A stretch of DNA of 37,956 nt from Tychonema bourrellyi FEM_GT703 (GTDB taxonomy: Bacteria > Cyanobacteriota > Cyanobacteriia > Cyanobacteriales > Microcoleaceae): assembly GCF_002412335.2 (NCBI RefSeq), contig NZ_NXIB02000018.1, positions 1-37,956 on the forward strand, written 5' to 3'. Each line of letters starts with the position of its first letter. Position 1 is the stretch's first letter. The notes below the pieces were generated by a model. It was not told where the DNA came from, ran no database searches, and saw only the letters and a program-made list of their open reading frames with translations. Of the stretch, positions 31,829 to 37,956 are shown piece after piece. A program made the translations under genes and the position numbers.

Positions 31829-32339
31829 TCATTAATCTCAAGGGACGCAGCCGTCGCGCCACTTAACAACAAACCTGTTTGGGCAACTATTCTAGCGTTG
31901 TTTTTGGGTGGAGCTTTTTTTGTATGGGTTAATGGGCTTCTCAAATTGAGCAAGAATCGACTGCGTGGTATCGATCTCAATACTGTGAGTTTGGCGATTT
32001 TTCTCAGCATTGCGATCGACTTATTTGGTGATGGCTTAATGATTGGCACCAGTCTGACGATCGCGCCTCATCTAGGGGTAGTGCTGGCATCGGGGAGAGT
32101 TGTGGCTCACATTCCAGAAGGATTTATCACTAATGCAGCGTTTAAGAGTCAAAATATGCCGCGGACAAGGCGAGCTTCCCAAGCTAATTGTGCTGGCATT
32201 TACCACAGGCACTTTAATCGTAGCGATCGCGGAAGAAATTATTCCTGAAGCGCATCAAACTCAAGATACAAACTGGTCTACTTTAACGTTTATCGGAAGT
32301 TTTGCACTTTCAATCCTGTTCTCGTCTTATATTAAATAG
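31829..32339 (+). pseudogene. Frameshifted ZIP-family metal transporter
   Basis: One frame reads NKPVWATILALFLGGAFFVW, AIFLSIAIDLFGDGLMIGTS and VVAHIPEGFITNAAFKSQN, and another frame continues with KLIVLAFTTGTLIVAIAEEI and IPEAHQTQDTNWSTLTFIGS, together matching the C-terminal part of ZIP-type transporters. Reading must shift near 32170-32185, where some 25 residues of a membrane segment also seem lost. The N-terminal membrane segments are missing. It is most likely a dead gene of a zinc or iron transporter, or two leftover pieces. Confidence 0.78.
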
Positions 32340-32366
32340 GTGAGCAAATTTGTATGAATAGAAGTA

Positions 32367-34160
32367 ATGCAACGATTTAATCTAACTATACTCAAACAGT
32401 TCTGGTCGATCGCCAAATCATACTGGTCAAGCGACGAAAAATGGCGGGCGCGCGGCTTATTGCTATTAGTCATCCTGTTGTCCTTTGGCTACACAGGACT
32501 TAGCGTGCTGCTCAACAACAAGCGAGGCGAGCTAATTTCGGCATTGTCTGCTCAGGATGAAGCTAGATTTTGGCAAACAATTTTGATTTTTGCCGGAACA
32601 TTAGTTATTTATGCACCATTATATGCAGGCTATGATTATTTGCGCGATCGCCTGGGCTTAGAGTGGCGACGATGGCTGACTAACTATTTTATCGATCGCT
32701 ATTTCCAGAATCGCGCATTTTACAATCTAAATCATGCCGATGCGGACATCGATAACCCCGATCAGCGGATTGCTGAAGATGTCAAAAGTTTTACCCAAGA
32801 ATCGTTAAAGCTACTGCTAGTGGTAGTTGATTCTTTGTTAGCCGTAGCAGCCTTTAGTGGCGTGCTCTGGGGCATTTCTAAGCCGTTAATCTTGTTTTTG
32901 GTGCTCTACGCCCTGGTGGGAACCCTGGCGACTGTTGGGGTATTCGGGAAGCCCTTAATGCGACTCAATTTTGGGCAGCTTAAAACAGAGGCCGATTTTC
33001 GGTTTAGTTTAGTCCGGGTGCGAGAAAATGCGGAGGCGATCGCTTTTTATCAGGGAGAAGACTGCGAGTCAGCTCAAATCAAAGGCAGATTTGTCGAAGC
33101 TTTTGATAACTTCAAACGCTTGATTTTTTGGGAGTTGAATCTCAATATCCTAACCAACGCCTATGAATTCATTCCCTTCATTTTGCCAGCAATTGTAGTC
33201 GCCCCCGGCATTTTTGCGGGTGAGTTAGAAGTTGGTAAAGTTACCGAGGCGCAAGGGGCTTTCATCCGAGTCTTTTTCTCGCTGAATCTAATTGTGGCGC
33301 GCTTTCAATCCCTTGCTACTTTTGGCGCGGGTGTCGAGCGTTTATACACCTTTTTAGAGTGTTTGGAAACTCACCATTTAACTTCTCAAGAGTCTGAGGA
33401 GGCCCTGGAAACAAGTATCAAAACTGAAATTGCCGACGATCGACTGGCGATCGAAAACATGACCCTCCAAACACCTAACCGTCAACGGACTTTGGTGGAG
33501 GATCTATCTGTGAAACTCTCTACTGGTGAGGGTTTGCTGGTGAGAGGGCCTAGCGGGTGCGGGAAGAGTTCTTTGCTAAGGGCGATCGTCGGACTATGGG
33601 ATGCAGGGACTGGTAAAATTTTGCGGCCTACCCTCGATCGAATGTTATTTTTGTCCCAGCGGCCTTACATGATTTTAGGGACGTTACGCGATCAAATGCT
33701 CTATCCAAATATGGATGGGTCAGTAGAAGATTCGCAGTTGAGGCAAATTTTGATTCAAGTAAATTTACCCAACTTAGAGCAAAATTATGGAGGATTCAAC
33801 ACCGAACAAAACTGGGCGCAGGTTCTATCTTTGGGAGAACAACAGCGCCTAATTTTCGCACGTCTTCTGCTGAATAAACCTAGTTATGCCATATTAGATG
33901 AGGCTACTAGCGCCCTCGATACTCATAATGAACAACTTTTATACCAACAGTTACAAGCCTCTGGCATGACATTTTTGAGCATTGGACATCGAGAAAGTTT
34001 GAGTAATTATCACCAGACTATTTTGGATTTGACCGCCGATCGCACCTGGTCTTTAAAAGATTCGGAAGCTCTACCTGTTTTGATTTCTGACAATCTTGTT
34101 GATGAAGGCAGAAAGATAGAAACCGAGGAGACGGCAGTGCCCTTGGACTACCCCAATTAA
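32367..34160 (+). CDS. ABC transporter, fused permease/ATPase (SbmA/BacA-YddA/ABCD type)
   Basis: This 597-residue half-transporter has an N-terminal membrane domain (about residues 1-330) of the SbmA/BacA-like or ABC_membrane_2 type, with LEWRRWLTNYFIDRYFQNRA and YNLNHADADIDNPDQRI as typical markers. The ATPase domain has Walker A GPSGCGKSSLL (about residues 394-404), the signature LSLGEQQRL (about 487-495) and Walker B YAILDEATSALD (about 507-518). It should dimerise. Relatives import peptide antibiotics, cobalamin or fatty acids. The substrate here is unknown. The end EETAVPLDYPN is read from the outer end of a family A repeat, so the original C-terminus may have been changed, though the ATPase domain is complete. 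Confidence 0.9.
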   Translation: MQRFNLTILKQFWSIAKSYWSSDEKWRARGLLLLVILLSFGYTGLSVLLNNKRGELISALSAQDEARFWQTILIFAGTLVIYAPLYAGYDYLRDRLGLEWRRWLTNYFIDRYFQNRAFYNLNHADADIDNPDQRIAEDVKSFTQESLKLLLVVVDSLLAVAAFSGVLWGISKPLILFLVLYALVGTLATVGVFGKPLMRLNFGQLKTEADFRFSLVRVRENAEAIAFYQGEDCESAQIKGRFVEAFDNFKRLIFWELNLNILTNAYEFIPFILPAIVVAPGIFAGELEVGKVTEAQGAFIRVFFSLNLIVARFQSLATFGAGVERLYTFLECLETHHLTSQESEEALETSIKTEIADDRLAIENMTLQTPNRQRTLVEDLSVKLSTGEGLLVRGPSGCGKSSLLRAIVGLWDAGTGKILRPTLDRMLFLSQRPYMILGTLRDQMLYPNMDGSVEDSQLRQILIQVNLPNLEQNYGGFNTEQNWAQVLSLGEQQRLIFARLLLNKPSYAILDEATSALDTHNEQLLYQQLQASGMTFLSIGHRESLSNYHQTILDLTADRTWSLKDSEALPVLISDNLVDEGRKIETEETAVPLDYPN

Positions 34161-34172
34161 TTGTAGGGACGC

Positions 34173-34388
34173 GGCACTGCCCATTAGTGTCAACTTAAGC
34201 ATGAAAGCCCTGAGAAATCTGGTTTTTACCTGAGTCTAGATCCCCCTAAATCCCCCTTAAGAAGGGGGACTTTGAGAAGACTCCTGTCCCCCCCTTGGGA
34301 AGGGGGGTTAGGGGGGATCTGGCCTTAATCGTCAAACAGTAGTCTCTGAAGGGGTTTGACGTTAAGTTGACACTCCTTGGGCACTGCC
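34173..34388. mobile_element. MITE-like element, family A
   Basis: The left end GGCACTGCCCATTAGTGTCA/ACTTAAG and the right end TTAAGTTGACAC...GGGCACTGCC form inverted repeats with a few mismatches around C-rich and G-rich hairpin blocks. The first 110 bp are nearly the exact inverse of 1-112. A further end-like sequence, GGAGACGGCAGTGCCC (34127-34142), lies in the 3' end of the ABC transporter gene. Confidence 0.8.
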
Positions 34389-34634
34389 GTCTCCTCTCTC
34401 AGGTAGATGATGTGCTTAATCTATTCCTATTGATAGAGATTATAATTATAAAATAGGAGTCAATATCTATCTATTGATTGATTCATTTACTGGTGATTCC
34501 GAGTCTAGTTAAAGGAAAGATAATTGCGCGGTTAAAACCGATCCAACCAGGATTAATATAACAAGATAACATCACTTTTTACAGCCAATGATTTAAATTC
34601 CGAACTAAAAAATACCCAATTTAAAAGGTCAGTG
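34389..34634. other. Upstream region of dnaJ
   Basis: The 246 bp after the element are AT-rich, with a TATAATTATAAAATA stretch near 34440-34454 that could hold a promoter for the dnaJ-cbpM operon. I saw no clear CIRCE palindrome. Confidence 0.45.
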
Positions 34635-35594
34635 ATGCCAACTGCAACGGATTTTAAAGACTATTACACAATACTAGGAGTCAGCAAAACCGCAACTCCT
34701 GAAGAAATCAAACGGGCTTACCGCAAACTTGCTCGCAAATATCATCCCGATCTAAATCCTGGAGATAAAGACGCAGAGGCAAAATTCAAAGACCTGAATG
34801 AAGCAAATGAGGTGCTTTCCGATCCAGAGAAACGGCCGAAATACGATCGCTTTGGCGAACACTGGAATCAGCCTGCTTACAGTGAAGGGCCACCATCTAG
34901 AGGAACTAATTCTGGGACGGTTGACTTCGATCAATACGGCGATTTTGATTCATTTATCAAGGATTTGTTAGGTCGATCGCGAAACGGATCGCAACGTAGA
35001 ACCAACACAACCAGCGGCTTCGATGATTATGGTGGCGGATTTCGCTCTCAAGCCCCCGCACCTGATAGCGAAGCTGCGATCGCCCTGACATTTTCCGAAG
35101 CCTTTCACGGTGTCCAGAAACGCCTGCAATTCGACGACGAAACCATCAATGTCCGCATTCCCGCAGGCGCAAAACCTGGGAGTAGAATTCGCCTCAAAGG
35201 TAAAGGCCGCGCTAGTCCGTTTTCTCAACAGCGTGGCGATTTGTATCTCACCATTGAAATATTAGCCCATTCCTGCTTCCGATTCGATGGCGATGACCTC
35301 GTTTGTGACGTGCCAATTCGCCCCGATGAAGCGGTTTTAGGGGCCGAAATCAGCGTGCCCACACCGGATGGTAGCGTGACGATGAAAGTGCCTCAAGGAG
35401 TGCGATCGGGACAATCCCTCAGACTGCGCGGCAAAGGCTGGACATTGCAAAAAGGGGGACGCGGTGATTTACTCGCCAAACTCCTGATTGTCACGCCAAA
35501 AGACTTAAGTGCGATCGAGCAAGAATGCTACGAAAAAATCCAAGCCAATACTAACTTTAACCCGCGCGCCCAGTTAGAGGAGATTAAATTATGA
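34635..35594 (+). CDS. DnaJ-class chaperone, CbpA type
   Basis: This 319-residue co-chaperone stimulates DnaK. The J-domain is at about residues 8-75 with the HPD tripeptide at 37-39 ([10 protein letters not shown]). A glycine/serine-rich linker follows, then the two C-terminal substrate-binding domains ([53 protein letters not shown]). The zinc-finger region of type I DnaJ is absent, so it is type II or CbpA-like. The frame has a GTG 3 bp earlier, but ATG at 34635 is the better start. A CbpM-type modulator gene overlaps its stop by 4 bp, which supports the CbpA assignment. Confidence 0.92.
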   Translation: MPTATDFKDYYTILGVSKTATPEEIKRAYRKLARKYHPDLNPGDKDAEAKFKDLNEANEVLSDPEKRPKYDRFGEHWNQPAYSEGPPSRGTNSGTVDFDQYGDFDSFIKDLLGRSRNGSQRRTNTTSGFDDYGGGFRSQAPAPDSEAAIALTFSEAFHGVQKRLQFDDETINVRIPAGAKPGSRIRLKGKGRASPFSQQRGDLYLTIEILAHSCFRFDGDDLVCDVPIRPDEAVLGAEISVPTPDGSVTMKVPQGVRSGQSLRLRGKGWTLQKGGRGDLLAKLLIVTPKDLSAIEQECYEKIQANTNFNPRAQLEEIKL

Positions 35595-35947
35595 GCTTTA
35601 GCCTTTCAACAACCGTGGTTTCACCCGAAGGTGAGCAACTCTACACCTTTGAATATGCCGCATTGGTAACAGACACTTCGATTACGCTGGTCAAGGTTTA
35701 TGTTGAATTAGGGGTAATCGAGCCGATCGGCTCAATGCTTCATCCCCGCGAGATTGCTCGAATTCCTCAGATTCAGCGGTTGCGTCAAGACTTGGGCTTG
35801 AACTTAGTCGGAGCCGCAATGGTGCTCGATATGGCGACTGAAATTGCCCAACTACGATCACAACTTAAGGCGCATCAATCTCATCGATCGACAGTAGAAG
35901 ATGCCTTTATTGGAGAAGTGCAACGGGCAGGAGGCGCACCACCATGA
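35591..35947 (+). CDS. CbpM-like chaperone modulator (MerR-like fold)
   Basis: This 118-residue protein has a helix-turn-helix-like N-terminal part ([18 protein letters not shown]) and [20 protein letters not shown], typical of CbpM, which binds the J-domain of CbpA and limits its activity. The C-terminal half is a short coiled coil ([12 protein letters not shown]). The ATG overlaps the dnaJ stop codon (ATGA), so the two are translationally coupled and probably made in fixed ratio. A further short frame overlaps its own stop in the same way. Confidence 0.85.
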   Translation: MSFSLSTTVVSPEGEQLYTFEYAALVTDTSITLVKVYVELGVIEPIGSMLHPREIARIPQIQRLRQDLGLNLVGAAMVLDMATEIAQLRSQLKAHQSHRSTVEDAFIGEVQRAGGAPP

Positions 35948-36021
35948 TCCGACGAATTCGCAATCAAGTTTTCAAAGAATTGCAAAAATTTCAGCGCGAT
36001 CGCTATAGCAATCCTAAATGA
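35944..36021 (+). pseudogene. Start of a third gene in the dnaJ-cbpM operon, cut by a MITE
   Basis: An ATG overlaps the cbpM stop (ATGA). The frame reads [20 protein letters not shown] and then YSNPK and stops. The last five residues come from the terminal repeat of the family B element, which begins at 36002. It is most likely the 5' end of a gene that the element interrupted, and no continuation is recognised after the element. A very short functional peptide cannot be excluded. Confidence 0.5.
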
Positions 36022-36108
36022 GTCGTAAAGATTTTCACCCCACCCCAACCCTCCCCTTACTAAGGGGAGGGGGTAAGAAGTTCACAAATGATTTAGGATT
36101 GCTATAGC
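36002..36108. mobile_element. 107-bp MITE-like element, family B
   Basis: Perfect 18-bp inverted ends, GCTATAGCAATCCTAAAT at 36002-36019 and ATTTAGGATTGCTATAGC at 36091-36108, enclose an inner hairpin CCCTCCCCTTA/TAAGGGGAGGG. There is no coding sequence. A fragment of the same family is at about 20786-20822. Confidence 0.88.
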
Positions 36109-36126
36109 TGTAAAAGGAACAACTGT

Positions 36127-36750
36127 TTATTTTGGTGTAGAGAGACTTGCCAGCCAAATTGGATAACTAGAAGAATCCTCTGTTGTCAACCTTTGCGCCT
36201 GATAATTTTTGCTAGTCCAATTAGCGACTGTTTGCAGACTTTCTGTCAAAAAACTTTCGCTTCCAAAGGCTTCAAATCCCAAAGTCCACGAGGGTGTCTC
36301 GTTAATATTTAATTGGTTGATTTCTACTATGCAGCCTTGGGGTATTGGGGCTTCTACGGGGACAGACATCAGCGCACCAGGGGCAGAAACTTGGTAAAGA
36401 CGCTGTGCTCGTTTTTTCTTGACTTTCACCCATTTTCCTGTGGCGATCAAATCTGCCGACAGTGGCCCCATTGTGTCGGCACAAATCCACTTCAGCCACT
36501 TCTCGGCTTTTCCTTCCCAGCGATTTCCGAACTGCATCGCCCCAAATTCTGCCTGCCGCCACTTTACTTGTAGATTTTTCCCGCGCAGCTTTACTCCCAA
36601 GTAGTCGCAGCCCGGTATCAGTAAATATAAGTCTTCTCGTTCTTCTGGTGGCGACAGATACCCGCCCAGACTTTCGCTTCCAAACCATTGCCCGATCGCC
36701 TTTGGTAACATTCCTTTACAAAACCACCGCATTTCCAGACTGGTACGCAT
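36127..36750 (-). CDS. Conserved hypothetical protein, family not recognised
   Basis: This 207-residue protein has no clear family by eye. It opens MRTSLEMRWFCKGMLPKAIG and has YLLIPGCDYLGVKLRGKNLQ and WTLGFEAFGS, a beta-rich pattern somewhat like CYTH-type domains, although the key EXEXK signature is not visible. There is no signal peptide and no membrane segment. An AGAGGA 7-8 bp before the ATG at 36750 supports that start over the TTG at 36771. Good coding character and a regular start suggest a real gene. It diverges from the hli gene. Confidence 0.65.
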   Translation of the reverse strand: MRTSLEMRWFCKGMLPKAIGQWFGSESLGGYLSPPEEREDLYLLIPGCDYLGVKLRGKNLQVKWRQAEFGAMQFGNRWEGKAEKWLKWICADTMGPLSADLIATGKWVKVKKKRAQRLYQVSAPGALMSVPVEAPIPQGCIVEINQLNINETPSWTLGFEAFGSESFLTESLQTVANWTSKNYQAQRLTTEDSSSYPIWLASLSTPK

Positions 36751-36904
36751 AATTCTTTCCTCTATTCCCAAATTTTCAAACCCAGACTGGATTTGCTAGA
36801 TGCCTTCGTTTTTGAACCTCGCTGATCCTATGCCTCCCAGTGGGGACTCTAGGGCTTACTTTCCCTAGTTCAGATCAACGTCCTAAAAAACTTTCTCACA
36901 TTCC

Positions 36905-36943
36905 TTTACATATCTTTATAAGTCTGTTACATTTATTTACAGT
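36905..36943 (+). promoter_or_regulatory. HLR1-like RpaB binding sites upstream of hli
   Basis: GTTACATT-TA-TTTACAGT at 36926-36943 fits the HLR1 direct repeat (G/T)TTACA(A/T)(A/T) with a 2-bp gap, allowing one off-consensus base. A weaker pair, TTTACATA-TC-TTTATAAG, lies at 36905-36922. HLR1 is the site of RpaB, which controls high-light genes such as hli. The position 27-65 bp before the start codon fits control of the next gene. Confidence 0.55.
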
Positions 36944-36969
36944 ACACAGCACAAATTTAAGAAACCAAA

Positions 36970-37182
36970 ATGACTAACAAAGGCTTAATCCTGGATGACG
37001 ACGGCAAAATGAACAATTTCGCGATCGAACCAACAGTATACGTCGATGATCAACAGCGGATCGGCTTTACCCCCTACGCCGAACGCTTAAATGGTCGCCT
37101 AGCCATGATTGGTTTTGTCTCACTGCTGGCTTTGGAAGTTTCCACCAAGCATGGGCTGATTACCTGGTTAACTCACATTTAA
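36970..37182 (+). CDS. High-light-inducible protein (one-helix Cab-like, Hlip/SCP)
   Basis: This 70-residue protein has the single chlorophyll-binding helix of Hlips: [20 protein letters not shown] (about residues 36-55), with the conserved E and R of the ExxNGRxAMIGF motif. It sits in the thylakoid membrane, where such proteins bind chlorophyll and carotenoid and protect photosystem II assembly and chlorophyll recycling in strong light. The N-terminal 30 residues are soluble. HLR1-like sites upstream support light control. The stop is followed by a possible terminator hairpin. Confidence 0.94.
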   Translation: MTNKGLILDDDGKMNNFAIEPTVYVDDQQRIGFTPYAERLNGRLAMIGFVSLLALEVSTKHGLITWLTHI

Positions 37183-37208
37183 TGATTTGCTTAAAAATTA
37201 AACTGGAC

Positions 37209-37261
37209 AGCTATGGCTTGTATGCGTTACGCAAATTACAATCCATAGCTTAACTGTTTTT
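37209..37261 (+). terminator. Possible terminator after the hli gene
   Basis: AGCTATGG at 37209-37216 pairs with CCATAGCT at 37243-37250, followed by TAACTGTTTTTAGG with a short T-run. The loop is long (26 bp), so this is a moderate candidate. Confidence 0.4.
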
Positions 37262-37325
37262 AGGAGCAAGGTTTGGTGGGATAATTTAGAAACAAATATT
37301 TAACTGTCATTCGATCGCAAAAATA

Positions 37326-37865
37326 ATGATCAAAAGAATTGTAACCATGCTTCTGGTAGTGTTCAGCCTCACCTTGACCGGTTGTGTATCTAATGTTGTC
37401 GGACTCAAAAGCTACGTTGATACTGGCGACGGCTATCAATTTCTCTATCCCAACGGCTGGCTACCGATTGCGGTTGCTAATGGCCCGGATGTGGTATTTC
37501 GCGATTTGATTCAGCAAACTGAGAATGTGAGCGTAGTCATCAGTCCTGTCAGGGGAGACAAAACTCTGGCAGATTTGGGAACACCATCGGAGGTTGGTTA
37601 CAAACTTAGCAAAAATGCGATCGCCCCGCCAGATTCCGGCCGCGAAGCTGAGTTAGTCAATGCTGAATCTCGTGAATCGCGATCGAAAAACTATTACCTT
37701 TTAGAATACGCCGTCAAGCTTCCAAATCAACAACGGCACAACTTAGCCAGCGTAGCCGTCAGCCGTGGCAAACTTTTTACACTCAACATTTCCACTACCG
37801 AAGAACGTTGGCCGAAGGTTAAAGAAGCTTTCGAGAAAGTAGTTAAGTCTTTTTCTGTTTATTAG
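37326..37865 (+). CDS. PsbP-like photosystem II lipoprotein (CyanoP)
   Basis: This 179-residue protein has a lipoprotein signal ([13 protein letters not shown], Cys20) and a PsbP domain: [40 protein letters not shown] and [15 protein letters not shown]-like strands near the end. CyanoP is anchored on the lumenal side of the thylakoid and helps early photosystem II assembly. Length and domain are normal. The stop codon lies directly before a long GGGAATT heptamer array. It follows hli on the same strand after 143 bp, a sensible grouping of photosystem II care genes. Confidence 0.92.
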   Translation: MIKRIVTMLLVVFSLTLTGCVSNVVGLKSYVDTGDGYQFLYPNGWLPIAVANGPDVVFRDLIQQTENVSVVISPVRGDKTLADLGTPSEVGYKLSKNAIAPPDSGREAELVNAESRESRSKNYYLLEYAVKLPNQQRHNLASVAVSRGKLFTLNISTTEERWPKVKEAFEKVVKSFSVY

Positions 37866-37956
37866 GGAATTGGGAATTGGGAATTGGGAATTGGGCATTG
37901 GGAATTGGGAATGGGGAATGGGGAATGGGGAATAGGGAATGGGGCATTGGGCATTG
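37866..37956. repeat. GGGAATT/GGGCATT heptamer array (STRR)
   Basis: About 13 heptamers of the types GGGAATT, GGGAATG and GGGCATT run from the psbP-like stop codon to the window end, and the array probably goes on. The class is the inverse complement of the CCCAATG array at 19870-19951. Confidence 0.93.

Overview
This window is chromosomal DNA from a cyanobacterium, most likely a filamentous Oscillatoriales-type genome (Microcoleus/Oscillatoria-like; this is inference). The octamer GCGATCGC (HIP1) is scattered through most of the sequence. There is a cyanophycin synthetase/cyanophycinase pair, a PsbP-like photosystem II lipoprotein and a one-helix high-light-inducible protein. Short interspersed palindromic repeats and heptamer repeats are very abundant. 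No tRNA, rRNA, CRISPR array or complete insertion sequence was seen.

Region 1 (1-4962) is for cobalamin synthesis. A cobalamin riboswitch leads the minus-strand operon cobG-cobH-cobI, and the cobL (cbiE/cbiT fusion) gene diverges from it. cobG carries two kinds of repeat inserted in frame. Region 2 (5008-10144) is an accessory block: a DUF433/PIN toxin-antitoxin-like pair, an overlapping xisI/xisH pair and a large MmeI-like restriction-methyltransferase. Region 3 (10368-16846) holds cphA and cphB (nitrogen storage as cyanophycin), trmD, a Uma2-family nuclease and ispF. Region 4 (16891-20737) has an overlapping PD-(D/E)XK-like/PIN-like pair, a peptide-type ABC substrate-binding lipoprotein and larB. 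Region 5 (21036-25959) looks like a stress cluster: a coiled-coil protein, a glycine-rich DUF1269-like protein, a DUF5335 protein, a zinc alcohol dehydrogenase, decayed fragments, an exported rhodanese and a DUF3122 protein.

Region 6 (26064-30493) is bordered and interrupted by a HIP1-capped repeat. It holds a TetR regulator with a near-perfect palindromic operator, a GNAT acetyltransferase, and then a strikingly AT-rich, HIP1-free two-gene operon: a DUF262 (GmrS-like) protein followed 15 bp later by a HEPN-domain protein with an intact R-x4-H motif. This is the best candidate for an under-described defence system here. Region 7 (30518-34160) is a decayed metal/heme-themed region: a truncated ferrochelatase-like gene interrupted by nested repeats, an intact small PepSY-type membrane protein, a frameshifted ZIP transporter and an intact fused ABC transporter. 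Region 8 (34635-37956) has a dnaJ (cbpA-type)/cbpM chaperone operon whose third gene appears cut off by a 107-bp MITE, then an unrecognised conserved protein, hli (with HLR1-like RpaB sites) and psbP.

A theme of the window is repeats reshaping genes. At least four repeat families end genes, supply C-terminal residues or enlarge proteins in frame. All functional statements are read from sequence motifs and recalled family knowledge. No database search was run.
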